NCBI RefSeq assembly: GCF_003955735.1
Contig: NZ_CP034464.1
Coordinates: 682,001 to 746,000 of the forward strand
Source of the DNA: Undibacterium parvum
GTDB taxonomy: Bacteria > Pseudomonadota > Gammaproteobacteria > Burkholderiales > Burkholderiaceae_D
Length of the DNA stretch: 64,000 bases
Reading direction: 5' to 3'
Made by a program: the position numbers and the translations under genes. A model generated the notes under the pieces. That model searched no databases and was not told the DNA's origin. It was given only the letters and a program-made list of their open reading frames with translations. This document shows, one piece after another, positions 11,305 to 19,602 of the stretch; the first letter of the stretch is position 1; every line of letters begins with the position of its first letter.

Positions 11305-12348
11305 ATGCCCGCCAAATTACTGTATTCCCTGGTTCGACCTTTTCTGTTTTCTATGGACGCCGAAAGCGCCCACGATCTGACCCTGCCTAGCTTGCGACGC
11401 GCCCATGCGCTGGGCCTGACCCGCCTGGTGAACAAACCGGCATCAGATACGCGCCAAGTGATGGGGATAGATTTTCCTAATCCTGTCGGTTTAGCCGCTG
11501 GTCTGGATAAAGATGGCCGCTATATCGATGCACTCGCTTCACTCGGTTTTGGCTCTATAGAAATCGGCACGGTAACGCCACGCGCTCAGGCTGGCAACCC
11601 TAAGCCGCGCATGTTCCGCCTGCCGCAAGCGAACGCCATCATCAATCGCATGGGTTTTAATAATGGCGGGGTCGATGCCTTCGTCGCCAATGTGCAAGCT
11701 TCGCGCTTTTATCAAGACAAACAAGGTGTACTGGGCCTCAATATCGGCAAGAACGCCGATACACCGATAGAACGCGCGGCCGAAGATTACCTGCACTGCC
11801 TGCAAAAAGTTTATCCTTACGCCAGCTATGTGACGGTGAACATTTCTTCCCCCAACACCAAAAACCTGCGCCAGTTGCAAGGCGCGGACGAACTCGACGC
11901 CCTACTGTCACAACTCAAGGACGCGCAGCAAAGACTGGCCGACCAGCACAAGCGCTATGTACCGATCACCCTCAAAATTGCACCGGATATCGACAGCGAA
12001 CAGATCAAGAACATTGCCGACGCCTTATTGCGTCACAAGATCGATGGCGTGATCGCCACCAACACCACCATCACGCGCGACGCGGTCAAAGGCTTGCACC
12101 ACGGCGAAGAACCGGGTGGTCTCTCGGGCGAACCGGTGTTTGAATTATCCAATAAAGTGATACGCGCTCTAAAATCAGAATTGGGCGATGCTCTGCCGAT
12201 TATTGGCGTGGGCGGTATCTTTTCGGGTGCCGATGCAGCCACAAAAATGCAGGCCGGTGCGGCGCTGGTACAAGTCTATTCCGGCTTAATCTATCGCGGC
12301 CCGGCACTGGTCAAAGAGTGCGCGACGGCTTTGCGTAAGTCAACTTAA
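11305..12348 (+). CDS. pyrD: Dihydroorotate dehydrogenase (quinone), class 2
   Basis: PyrD oxidises dihydroorotate to orotate in pyrimidine synthesis, using FMN and passing electrons to membrane quinone. The 347-aa length and the N-terminal amphipathic extension (residues 1-40) identify class 2. Visible motifs include [44 protein letters not shown] (with the catalytic Ser of class 2), [21 protein letters not shown] and the FMN phosphate motif [19 protein letters not shown]. Confidence 0.97.
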   Translation: MPAKLLYSLVRPFLFSMDAESAHDLTLPSLRRAHALGLTRLVNKPASDTRQVMGIDFPNPVGLAAGLDKDGRYIDALASLGFGSIEIGTVTPRAQAGNPKPRMFRLPQANAIINRMGFNNGGVDAFVANVQASRFYQDKQGVLGLNIGKNADTPIERAAEDYLHCLQKVYPYASYVTVNISSPNTKNLRQLQGADELDALLSQLKDAQQRLADQHKRYVPITLKIAPDIDSEQIKNIADALLRHKIDGVIATNTTITRDAVKGLHHGEEPGGLSGEPVFELSNKVIRALKSELGDALPIIGVGGIFSGADAATKMQAGAALVQVYSGLIYRGPALVKECATALRKST

Positions 12349-12405
12349 ACTAGACTACATTTACTCGCCCTTAATCCCGTTTAAAAACTTCTAATATAGA
12401 TTCCT

Positions 12406-13449
12406 ATGCGCCATACCCAACTAGGCAAGAGTGATTTAAAAGTGTCGACTATCTGTCTCGGCACGATGACTTTCGGCGAACAAAATACCGAGGCCGAGGC
12501 GCATAGGCAGATCGATTACGCGCTGGAGCGCGGGATTAATTTCGTCGATACCGCCGAACTCTACCCTGTCATGCCGCGCGCCAAAACGCAGGGCAAGACC
12601 GAAGATTTTATCGGCAGCTGGATCAAAAAATTCGGTAAGCGCAATGACATCGTTCTGGCTACCAAAGTGGCTGGGCCATCACGCGGCCTGGAATGGATAC
12701 GCAAGGGTGAAAACGATCTGGATGCGGCCAACATACGCGCTGCAGTAGAGACTAGTCTAAAGCGTCTGCAAACCGATTACATCGATCTGTATCAGTTGCA
12801 CTGGCCTAGCCGTAACGCGCCTATTTTCGGACAGAAAAACTTTGATCCTGCGCTAGAGCGGCCCTCTACCGCCATCGCCGAAACACTGGCGGTACTGAGC
12901 GAGTTGGTCAAGGAAGGCAAGATACGCCACATCGGCATTTCTAACGAAACCGCCTGGGGTCAAAGCGAATTTATCAAGCAGGCCGAGCAACACAACTTAG
13001 AGCGCATCGTCAGCATACAAAATGCGTATAACCTGGTGAACCGAAGTTACGAACAAGGTCTGGATGAGAGCGGCTTTCGCGATCAGGTCAGCTTATTGGC
13101 CTACAGCCCGCTGGCCTTCGGTCGTCTGAGCAACAAGTACGCCGATGATCTGAATGCGCAAGGCCGTCTGACATTATTCCCGGCAACCTGGAGTCCGCGC
13201 TACATGCGCGCCGAGGTCGTCACCGCCAGCCAACGCTATGCCACGTTGGCACGCGCGCATGGCATGACACCGGCCAGCATGGCCTTAGCCTGGTGCTATT
13301 CACGTTGGTTCGTGGCCAGCACCATCATCGGTGCCACCAACCTGGTGCAGTTAAAGGAAAACATAGACGCGGCCGAGATCGTACTGAGCGAAGAAGTGAT
13401 TTCATCTATCAATGCGATCCACGCCAAGATGAATAATCCGGCGCAGTAA
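12406..13449 (+). CDS. NADP(H)-dependent aldo-keto reductase, Tas-like
   Basis: This is a soluble (beta/alpha)8 oxidoreductase. The 347-aa protein begins MRHTQLGKSDLKVSTICLG and has the catalytic Asp/Tyr region (NFVDTAELYPV), Lys in LATKVAG, His in YQLHWPSR, and the NADP-binding end TIIGATNLVQLKENIDA. The stretch PVMPRAKTQGKTEDFIG is characteristic of the Tas subgroup, whose physiological substrate is not established. It stands alone and converges with the cyclophilin gene with a gap of 27 bp. Confidence 0.9.
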   Translation: MRHTQLGKSDLKVSTICLGTMTFGEQNTEAEAHRQIDYALERGINFVDTAELYPVMPRAKTQGKTEDFIGSWIKKFGKRNDIVLATKVAGPSRGLEWIRKGENDLDAANIRAAVETSLKRLQTDYIDLYQLHWPSRNAPIFGQKNFDPALERPSTAIAETLAVLSELVKEGKIRHIGISNETAWGQSEFIKQAEQHNLERIVSIQNAYNLVNRSYEQGLDESGFRDQVSLLAYSPLAFGRLSNKYADDLNAQGRLTLFPATWSPRYMRAEVVTASQRYATLARAHGMTPASMALAWCYSRWFVASTIIGATNLVQLKENIDAAEIVLSEEVISSINAIHAKMNNPAQ

Positions 13450-13476
13450 GCCGGATAAAAAATCGGCCGCCAGCGT

Positions 13477-14454
13477 TTATTTTTGCAGTCGCACCGGCAG
13501 CGGTACATTGCATAATTCTATGTGCCCAGCCGGACGTTTATACCATTCACCACCACGATTGCGCTGCGCCTCGACCACCGCCTTAAATAGCGGCGTATCG
13601 GTGCGCAAAACTTCTAGTTTGCTGCGCTCAGCCTCAGGCACATCCGCCGCCACCCGCATTGCCTTGATCGTGCTCATCTGCCCGGCAGTTTCGTAAAATC
13701 CCATGGGCCCGGTGCCGCGCGGCAAACTAGAGATCAACTCCATACCCAGCAGCACGCGCCCCACCACCGTGACATTTCTATCCAGGTGACGCGGCGCATT
13801 CCCATTCACCACATACAGAGAAGTGCCGTCGCCGCTATTGGTCTCATTGCCACGCCCGACGCCGACGCTGGCATAGCAATGCGCCAGCCAGGTTTGATGC
13901 ATCTTGGGATCTCGCGCCGCCGCAAAACCATCCACGTGCCCCACTTGCGGGGCATAGCCGTCCACATCTGGTAAGCGGGTAAACGCAGCCCCCGAATTGG
14001 CGGCCGTATACTTGACACTCAACTCGGGATCCTTGGTAAGCAGCGTGGATTTCACCTGCCGTTTTTTTGCTGCATCCTCCTCATTCGGATCGCCCCACTG
14101 CGCCACATAATTGTCTTGCGAACGCATGAAAGCACTGCCATCGAAAAAGTTTTCGCGTACCAGCGCCTTGATATTGGCGACATGCATAGGCGCAAAGCCA
14201 GGTGCCAGCGCGATCACCACACGGCCTTTATCCATTTCCAGATACAGAGTATTTTCTGGATCCGGTGTACGCCAGTCGCTGGCCGCCGAAGCCTTGAGCA
14301 ATTCACTCATACTCAGCTTGGGTGCGGCTTTGCTGCCAGGCTTAGCGGCCTCCACAACAGCTGCCAGCGCCCCAGCAGACAAACTCAGACAACAGGCAGC
14401 GGCCAGCAGGCGTTTAGTGAAAAGGGGGGAAATCGCGCGATTTAAAAGCTTCAT
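13477..14454 (-). CDS. Secreted cyclophilin-type peptidyl-prolyl isomerase
   Basis: The 325-aa product has a signal peptide (MKLLNRAIS...LLAAACCLSLSAGALA) and is probably periplasmic. Cyclophilin-fold motifs are visible but diverged: YLEMDKGRVVIALAPGFAPMHVANIKALV, FFDGSAFMRSQDNYVAQWGDP, and NSGDGTSLYVVNGNAPRHLDRNVTVVGRVLLGM. The F-x-R motif usually reading FHR is FMR here, so catalytic efficiency is uncertain. It is longer than the minimal ~165-aa cyclophilin core, the excess being N- and C-terminal. Confidence 0.85.
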   Translation of the reverse strand: MKLLNRAISPLFTKRLLAAACCLSLSAGALAAVVEAAKPGSKAAPKLSMSELLKASAASDWRTPDPENTLYLEMDKGRVVIALAPGFAPMHVANIKALVRENFFDGSAFMRSQDNYVAQWGDPNEEDAAKKRQVKSTLLTKDPELSVKYTAANSGAAFTRLPDVDGYAPQVGHVDGFAAARDPKMHQTWLAHCYASVGVGRGNETNSGDGTSLYVVNGNAPRHLDRNVTVVGRVLLGMELISSLPRGTGPMGFYETAGQMSTIKAMRVAADVPEAERSKLEVLRTDTPLFKAVVEAQRNRGGEWYKRPAGHIELCNVPLPVRLQK

Positions 14455-14584
14455 GTGTGGACTCCTGGAGTGAGAGGAAAATACCGTAACAGCAAGCAGC
14501 CGAGCTTACGTAAGCGCTGTCCATTTGTCTAGTTTACTGAAGACGAATAGTCTTTCGACGATTTTTAAGAGGGCATGCCTCAAG

Positions 14585-14649
14585 GCGCACATTCTATGCG
14601 GCTTACCGGCCATGCAGGCTGAAAACCCGCATGGAATATGCGCGTTGGC
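14585..14649. repeat. Palindromic interspersed repeat, copy 1
   Basis: This copy reads GCGCACATTCTATGCGGCTT, a variable centre containing GGCCATGCAGGC, then CCGCATGGAATATGCGCGTTGG. It is the degenerate left arm and intact right arm of the family seen in best form at 16180-16238 and 32540-32598. Confidence 0.75.
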
Positions 14650-14735
14650 GCTATGCCTAAAATATTTTGCTATCTCAGCGTAACTATTCAGCCTGCTACC
14701 AAAATTATTAAAAACAAAACGAAAACCTCTCAAAG

Positions 14736-14812
14736 GAGACACAGAGACACAGAGAAAAACGGAGAACTGCCTTGCTTTCCTCTGTGAATCTCTGTGTCTC
14801 TGTGCCTCTGTG
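14736..14812. repeat. Inverted repeat of ACAGAG units
   Basis: The left arm GAGACACAGAGACACAGAGA and the right arm TCTCTGTGTCTCTGTG are complementary, with about 35 nt between them. Similar ACAGAG/CTCTGT arms occur as intergenic repeats in many proteobacterial genomes. It has no T-run and does not look like a standard terminator. Confidence 0.6.
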
Positions 14813-15059
14813 TTGAGTGGTTTTGACTTTCTTCATGGCGGGCTGAGCAGTTACATCTCCGTGCAATACGCTCGTTCGCAGTTAAAAATTGTTGCAGCCA
14901 TGCACGCCACTGCGCATCGCTAGCAGCTCTTGCCCTCTACACTTCGCTACAATCTTGCGCCCACATCAGCAGTTCGCTTTGCTATGATAAGCAAACTAAA
15001 GAGTGGCATATTTTTTCGTTAGCCACGCCGCATTGGTATTTGAAGACAAGGAAACCGCA

Positions 15060-15323
15060 GTGAGTATCAAGTTAGAAAAAGAAACCCAAAAGCAAGCCAT
15101 CGATTCCCTGCAACGCTATTTCGACATCAACATGGAAGAGCGCATAGGCAATTTGCAGGCGGCCGCCCTGCTCGATTTTCTACTCGAAGAAATAGGACCG
15201 AGCATCTACAATCAGGCGGTGCGCGATGCCCAAAATCATATGCAGCACAAAGTGCAAGAGCTAGACATCGACGTCCATGAAACCGAGTTTTCTTACTGGC
15301 AGAATCAAAAGAAGCGCCGCTAA
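15060..15323 (+). CDS. DUF2164 family protein
   Basis: This is a small conserved protein of unknown function. The open frame begins at 15003, but family members start at MSIKLEKETQKQAIDSLQRY. A GTG at 15060 with AAGGA about 9 nt upstream fits, giving 87 aa. The conserved core (MEERIGNLQAAALLDFLLEE, GPSIYNQAVRDAQ, ELDIDVHETEFSYW) is complete. It is cytosolic by appearance and mostly helical. It stands alone between repeat-rich stretches. Confidence 0.85.
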   Translation: MSIKLEKETQKQAIDSLQRYFDINMEERIGNLQAAALLDFLLEEIGPSIYNQAVRDAQNHMQHKVQELDIDVHETEFSYWQNQKKRR

Positions 15324-15366
15324 AACCCTTGCTGGCTAGCGCCACACCGTCTGTAGTAGGCAAGCC

Positions 15367-15435
15367 CGCGCACGCATAGCCCATGCGGCTTAGCGGCCAG
15401 CACGCCTGAAGAAGCGCATGGAATATGCGCAATGG
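15367..15435. repeat. Palindromic interspersed repeat, copy 2
   Basis: The right arm GAAGCGCATGGAATATGCGC is intact. The left arm is diverged (GCGCACGCATAGCCCATGCGGCTT). It lies 44 bp after the DUF2164 stop. Together with copy 3 (16180-16238) it brackets the integron-cassette segment. Confidence 0.75.
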
Positions 15436-15474
15436 CCTTGCCTGTGTTGAGATTGCCTGCGGCGGAATAGCTTA

Positions 15475-15562
15475 GGCTCGCTAGGTCTTGCGAAGTTGAG
15501 TTAGAACTTGGAATACGTCAACGCAAGACCTGAGCCTCGCAGTTTCTAACGTTGAATTAGAC
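15475..15562. repeat. Hairpin and box-like motifs after the cassette gene
   Basis: The arms GGTCTTGCG (15484-15492) and CGCAAGACC (15522-15530) sit inside longer imperfect arms containing GGCTC / GAGCC. Beside them, GTTGAATTAGAC at 15551-15562 reads on the minus strand as GTCTAATTCAAC, close to an attC R'' box, just after the gene stop. The polarity of the outer boxes does not make a clean attC, so I treat this as a damaged or rearranged recombination site or an unrelated hairpin. Confidence 0.4.
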
Positions 15563-15571
15563 ATATACATG

Positions 15572-15877
15572 TCAGCGATCAAACCATTTTCGAACATAGG
15601 TAACAGCTTCATCTAGTGCGCCCCCAAGCTCGGAAATTGGAACACTCCAGTCTCGACGCATTTCTTCATTTTGACGAGTCTCAATATCTACTGCGTGTAA
15701 AGATAACATGCCAGATTCTGGTTTATCTATCCAAATTTGGCAGCACTCACCATGCTTACTGGAAAGATAAACAGCCCTGAAGTCGGAGTCTACCACCCCC
15801 TCAGTATGAGTAAATAGGCTGAAATTATGCTTTGCTACCCAAGCATCAATGATTGGATCAATTTGCGCGTAAGTCAT
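15572..15877 (-). CDS. Hypothetical protein on an integron-type gene cassette
   Basis: I do not recognise the family. The 101-aa product is soluble and acidic, with an N-terminal helical part (PIIDAWVAKHNFSLF), a central beta-like part (DFRAVYLSSKHGECCQIWID, ESGMLSLHAVDIET) and a C-terminal helix (LDEAVTYVRKWFD). This layout resembles small immunity-like proteins, but that is only an impression. The ATG follows the GTTAGAC box of an attC site by 7 nt, the arrangement seen in mobile integron cassettes. There is no Shine-Dalgarno sequence, also common in cassettes. Expression probably depends on transcription from outside. Confidence 0.7.
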   Translation of the reverse strand: MTYAQIDPIIDAWVAKHNFSLFTHTEGVVDSDFRAVYLSSKHGECCQIWIDKPESGMLSLHAVDIETRQNEEMRRDWSVPISELGGALDEAVTYVRKWFDR

Positions 15878-15884
15878 GGGGGAT

Positions 15885-15967
15885 GTCTAACGAATAGCGT
15901 TTATCCGCCGCACCGGAACGCAAAATAAGATCCGCGGACTGCTTGCGGCGGATAAACCTTGTTGAAC
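15885..15967 (-). other. attC-like integron recombination site
   Basis: On the minus strand the site starts with GTTCAAC (fits RYYYAAC) and ends with GTTAGAC (fits GTTRRRY). Inside these boxes are complementary arms TTTATCCGCCGC and GCGGCGGATAAA around a centre of about 33 nt. Length is 83 bp, within the attC range. Spacers between outer and inner boxes are unequal (4 and 8 nt), as in imperfectly paired attC hairpins. The adjoining cassette gene starts 7 nt after GTTAGAC. No integrase gene is in the window. Confidence 0.75.
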
Positions 15968-16179
15968 TGAACCGCCTCCGCAGCGGTCACACTGGGTATT
16001 GTAAACGATGCGTTCGCCATATCGCTAGTAATTTGACATGCAATCGTGCATCGTCAAGTACGACAACTTCAAATGCACGGTCAACGATGCCATTCTGCAC
16101 GACGCAGTAAGGCGCAATCGTAGCGCACGATGGACTTCATCTATTGCGCCGTATGAAATTTCATAAGCATCCCGCCACT

Positions 16180-16238
16180 GCGCATATTCCATGCGCTTCT
16201 TCAAGCATGCAGGCCTGGAAGCCGCATGGAATATGCGC
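16180..16238. repeat. Palindromic interspersed repeat, copy 3 (perfect outer arms)
   Basis: The 16-bp arms GCGCATATTCCATGCG and CGCATGGAATATGCGC are perfectly complementary, with an interior containing GCATGCAGGCCTGGAAGC. One of the two best copies of the family; it could fold into a long hairpin in RNA or single-stranded DNA. Confidence 0.85.
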
Positions 16239-16259
16239 GTTGGCGGCATGCTGTTTTGA

Positions 16260-16514
16260 GTTTGCTGTGGCGTGGTCGTGTTTGTACTTCTTTCGTTACT
16301 GTGCGATTGCCGGCCGGTGGTAGACCGGCGGCTACTCCCTTTTCTTGCTTCGCCAAGAAAAGGAAGCAAAAGAAGGCGACGCAAAGTCGCTGCCCTGCGG
16401 GTACCCGCCTGTGCAGGTCAAAAAATGGGGAATGAAGCAAACTCGCTGCGATCAAACAAGCTTCATTCCTAATCCATTTTCTGCCATGCACAAGCGGCAG
16501 CGCCACATGCGAAC
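16260..16514 (+). repeat. Left arm of a ~660-bp imperfect inverted repeat
   Basis: This arm is the approximate reverse complement of 16663-16920. Matching landmarks include TTTGTACTTCT, GCCGGTGGTAGACCGGC, TTGCTTCGCCAAGAAAAGG, GCAAAGTCGCTGCCCTGCGGG, GAATGAAGCAAACTCGCTGC and GGCAGCGCCACATGCGAA. Similarity is interrupted by short indels. Confidence 0.75.
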
Positions 16515-16602
16515 GGCGAAAGTCAACACATCCGTAGTGCAGCCGCGATCTCTTTGCACAGGCAATACGCAAGCACATCGAGCTGCGGCAATCCTGTGCC
16601 GC

Positions 16603-16667
16603 TTTTGAATTGGGTTTTGACCTTGCTTTTGAATTGGTTTTTGACTCTGCTTTTGAATCGAATTCGC
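16603..16667 (+). repeat. 24-bp tandem repeat, about 2.7 units
   Basis: The units start at 16603, 16627 and 16651 and read TTTTGAATTGG-(G/T)-TTTTTGAC-like. The third is partial and diverges at CGAATTCGC. They occupy the spacer between the two inverted arms. Confidence 0.75.
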
Positions 16668-16920
16668 ATGTGGCGCTGCCAATTGTGCGGGGCGGAAAAT
16701 GGATCAGAAGTGAAGCTGTCTGAGCGCAGCGAGTTTGCTTCATTTCCCATTTTACGAGCTGCACAATTGGGTATCCCGCAGGGACAGTGACTTTGCGGCG
16801 CCTTTTTTGGCATACCTTTTTTGGCGAAGCAAAAAAGGTATGTAGCTGCCGGTCTACCACCGGCCAGCAATCTCACAATAAAGATAGAAGTACAAACAAG
16901 ACCAGGCCACAGCAAACAAA
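16663..16920 (-). repeat. Right arm of the ~660-bp imperfect inverted repeat
   Basis: This is the inverted partner of 16260-16514. It includes TTCGCATGTGGCGCTGCC at its inner end, GCAGCGAGTTTGCTTCATT, CCCGCAGGGACAGTGACTTTGC, and GCCGGTCTACCACCGGC near the outer end. A third piece of the same unit recurs at about 17050-17112 (GGTCTACCACCGGCCAGCAATC). Confidence 0.75.
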
Positions 16921-16931
16921 AACACCACCAA

Positions 16932-16978
16932 GCCAACGCACATGTGCTTGAAGAAGCGCATGGAATATGCGCGTTGGC
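16932..16978. repeat. Palindromic interspersed repeat, copy 4 (shortened)
   Basis: GCCAACGC at the left pairs with GCGTTGGC at the right. The interior keeps only the right-hand GAAGCGCATGGAATATGCGC of the family. Confidence 0.65.
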
Positions 16979-17111
16979 AGGGTCGTGTTTTAAAACTGCT
17001 ACGGCACCGCGACGCACATGCAATTACGCTGCGCGAATCGCAGCTACCGTGTTTGCTTTTTTTGGCGAAGAAAAAAGGTGATTGCCACCGGTCTACCACC
17101 GGCCAGCAATC

Positions 17112-17132
17112 CAACAACAACAACAACAACAA
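17112..17132 (+). repeat. (CAA)7 microsatellite
   Basis: Seven uninterrupted CAA units lie 160 bp upstream of the TonB receptor start, just after the third piece of the large repeat. The tract is non-coding by my reading. Confidence 0.9.
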
Positions 17133-17292
17133 CGAAAAATCATCAAACATAAAACCGCTGCGCAAACTGATCGCTATAAATTTTTTTTCACTGTTGTCAT
17201 GTCACGTGTTTGTCATCGAGGCTTCATAAAGTCGTCATATTTACTTCTTAGACTTGCGGGTTTTCTACCCACCAAAGTATCCGGAAGGCAAT

Positions 17293-19497
17293 ATGACCCG
17301 TATCACCAACAGCAAGCAGCAATTCAAGCACCGACTGATGTCGGCCAACGTCGTGATCGCATTGGCGCTGATGACCCAGCAAAACGCACAGGCGCAATCG
17401 ATCGCAGAATCTAGCTCGGCGCTCGATGCCGATGCGATTACGGCCAAAGTTGTCATCAAAGGTTCTAGCGTTGCTAGCCGCGCCCCGGTGCAAGCATCCT
17501 TAAGCGCCACCCAACCGCAATCGATTATCAGCGCCACCTTTATCGAGCAAGCCGTAACCCCCTTGGCTGACTACAATGCGGTGGCGCGTATTGCACCAAG
17601 TATCGCGGGCGGCGTTTCAGCCAATGGCCCTGGTGCGGCCGAAACCAAGGTCACGCTGCGCGGTTTTCAGGATGGTGAATACAACATGACTTACGATGGG
17701 ATACCGTTCGGTGACACGAATAATCCCACTCATCATTCGACTTCGTATTTTCCGGCCCGCATCATAGGCGGTATGGTGATAGAACGCGGACCGGGCAATG
17801 CCAGTAATCTGGGCCAGGCCACCTTTGGCGGCTCTATCAATCTGTACTCAAAAGAACTCGCGCATGAAAGTAACTTCACCCCCTATGCCAGTTTTGGCAC
17901 TTGGAATACCAAGATGTTGGGAGTGCAGTTCGATAGCGGTCAAATGGCCAGCGCCGGCAACGCCAATCTGATGTTCAATGCCTCGCGTCTCACTAGCGAT
18001 GGCTACCTCACTTACAGCGCGGTCAGTGAAGATAATTATCAGTTCAAGGCACAACTGCCCTTGGGTAAAGAGAGTACGCTGACGGTGTTCTCTACCGTGA
18101 ATAAGATCCATAGCAATGTGCCGGATAAAGGCGGTGTGACCTTAGACCAGGTGGCCAAATTCGGCAAAAACTATGCGCTGAATAATGACCCAACTAGCCA
18201 AAACTATTTCGGCTACAACTACAATAATAAAGACACTGATTTCAGCTACATCCGCTTGCAGTCGACGCTGGCCGGCTGGTCTATCGACAATACTCTGTAC
18301 ACCTATGCCTACAATAACGACACTTATTCAGGGCAAGATGCTAGCGGTGGCACCGCCAACGGCACCAAGGCAGCACCGGCCGGGAATAAAGATGTCCCTG
18401 GCTATAATAAGCTCAACTCGTATCGCGTCAACGGCGACATTTTAAAGCTCAGCAATAAAATGGCAGCCGGTTTGCTGCGCACCGGTGTCTGGTTAGAAAA
18501 TTCCGACACCGAGCGTCATCTGTATGATCTGGACTGGACTTTAGGTCTGCCCAATCCTAAGGAAGCCACAGCACCAAAAAACGTGGCCTACGAGCAACGC
18601 TCGTCCTGGTCGCAATACCAGCCTTTCGTCGAATTTGAATGGACGCCTATGGCAGGATTAAGCATCACGCCCGGGTTTAAATATCTGAACTTTAAGCGCT
18701 CGCTAAATGCTCCTGTCAACCAGGGCACGCGAATCGCCACCAACGCCGAACAAACCTATACCGCCAGCCTGCCCTTCCTGACTGCCAACTACAGCCTCAG
18801 TCAAGAATGGTCGGCCTACGCGCAAGTGGCGCGCGGCTTTCTGGTGCCGGAACTGTCTATGTTTTACGTCAACAATCCGAATCTGAGTACGCCTAAGCCG
18901 CAAACCTCGACCAATTACCAGTTGGGTACTGTGCATCAGTCACAGAACTTCACTTTTGATGCCGATATTTACTACATCGATTTCAATAACAAGATCGCCT
19001 CTAGCGGCAATGGCAATGATCTGGTGTATTTCAATCAGGGTGGCGTGGTCTACAAGGGCATAGAAGGCGCCGCCACTTATTACGTAGGCAGCGGTTTTTC
19101 TTTGCACGCGAACGCTTCGCTAAATAGCGCCAAGGCCAAGGACAGCAATCTACAGGTTGCAAAAGTACCTAACAGCACCAGCGCTTTTGGCCTGCTGTAC
19201 AAAGCCAACGGCCTGTATGGATCTATTCTCGCCAAAACCGTGGGCAGCCAATACGCCAAAGACGGCGAGGTAGCTGCATATAAAATTGATGCCTATACAC
19301 TCACCGATATGACAGTCGGCTATCGCTGGAAAATCAATAGCGCCTTGAAAAATATCAAGGCTCAGTTCGGCATCAGCAATCTGTTTAACCAACAGGACGT
19401 CACCGCGATCACGCCCAATAGCAAGGGTGTGGCGTTTGATCAATACACTTTTTTACCGGCACGCAGCTATAACCTATCGCTGAGCGCGGATTTTTAA
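17293..19497 (+). CDS. TonB-dependent outer-membrane receptor
   Basis: Such receptors import siderophores, cobalamin or other large substrates using TonB energy. The frame opens at 17254, but ATG 17293 has GGAAGG 4 nt upstream and is followed by a signal peptide (NVVIALALMTQQNAQA), giving 734 aa. A plug domain follows (VTLRGFQDGEYNMTYDGIPFGD; GPGNASNLGQATFGGSINLYS). The rest forms a 22-strand barrel rich in alternating aromatic residues, ending in a typical outer-membrane C-terminus (SYNLSLSADF). GTWNTKMLGVQFDSG and the late FGISNLFNQQDV match the receptor family. Substrate unknown. No transporter genes lie alongside. Confidence 0.92.
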   Translation: MTRITNSKQQFKHRLMSANVVIALALMTQQNAQAQSIAESSSALDADAITAKVVIKGSSVASRAPVQASLSATQPQSIISATFIEQAVTPLADYNAVARIAPSIAGGVSANGPGAAETKVTLRGFQDGEYNMTYDGIPFGDTNNPTHHSTSYFPARIIGGMVIERGPGNASNLGQATFGGSINLYSKELAHESNFTPYASFGTWNTKMLGVQFDSGQMASAGNANLMFNASRLTSDGYLTYSAVSEDNYQFKAQLPLGKESTLTVFSTVNKIHSNVPDKGGVTLDQVAKFGKNYALNNDPTSQNYFGYNYNNKDTDFSYIRLQSTLAGWSIDNTLYTYAYNNDTYSGQDASGGTANGTKAAPAGNKDVPGYNKLNSYRVNGDILKLSNKMAAGLLRTGVWLENSDTERHLYDLDWTLGLPNPKEATAPKNVAYEQRSSWSQYQPFVEFEWTPMAGLSITPGFKYLNFKRSLNAPVNQGTRIATNAEQTYTASLPFLTANYSLSQEWSAYAQVARGFLVPELSMFYVNNPNLSTPKPQTSTNYQLGTVHQSQNFTFDADIYYIDFNNKIASSGNGNDLVYFNQGGVVYKGIEGAATYYVGSGFSLHANASLNSAKAKDSNLQVAKVPNSTSAFGLLYKANGLYGSILAKTVGSQYAKDGEVAAYKIDAYTLTDMTVGYRWKINSALKNIKAQFGISNLFNQQDVTAITPNSKGVAFDQYTFLPARSYNLSLSADF

Positions 19498-19558
19498 TCG
19501 TGCTTTCGTGAAAGCTTACGGGTTTTGGAATCACGTCTGATTCCTACAACTCCAGAGC

Positions 19559-19601
19559 AAGAGCCATGCGCTGACATCACAGTCAGGCATGGCTCTTTTC
19601 A
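19559..19601. terminator. Bidirectional terminator between TonB receptor and ribB
   Basis: AAGAGCCATGC pairs with GCATGGCTCTT, with an inner CTGAC/GTCAG stem. A T-run follows on the plus strand. The hairpin sits between two convergent genes and can serve both. Confidence 0.8.
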
Positions 19602-19602
19602 A

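Larger units (their letters stand above)
14455..15059. other. Gene-free interval with repeats
   Basis: I see no credible gene in these 605 bases. The interval holds the leader of the cyclophilin gene, one copy of the palindromic repeat (14585-14649) and an inverted repeat built from ACAGAG units (14736-14812). Frames open here read through the repeats and have no family resemblance. Confidence 0.7.
15968..17292. other. Gene-poor repeat-rich interval
   Basis: No convincing gene lies in these 1.3 kb. From left to right it holds about 200 bp of possible decayed cassette sequence, palindromic repeat copy 3, a large imperfect inverted repeat with a 24-bp tandem repeat in its centre, palindromic repeat copy 4, a third short piece of the large repeat (about 17050-17112), a (CAA)7 tract, and the leader of the TonB receptor gene. 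Several open frames exist, but they cross repeat boundaries and encode Arg/Cys-rich, family-less sequences. Confidence 0.7.

Noticed and set aside
14506..14742. 78-aa minus-strand frame
   Set aside because: It spans palindromic repeat copy 1 and has no family resemblance or ribosome-binding site.
15475..15562. Second complete attC site after the cassette gene
   Set aside because: A hairpin and an R''-like box are present, but the outer boxes have the wrong polarity for an attC; kept only as a low-confidence repeat.
16201..16860. Arg/Cys-rich 219-aa minus-strand frame and several overlapping frames
   Set aside because: They run through the inverted repeat on both strands, and their content reflects the repeat, not a gene family.
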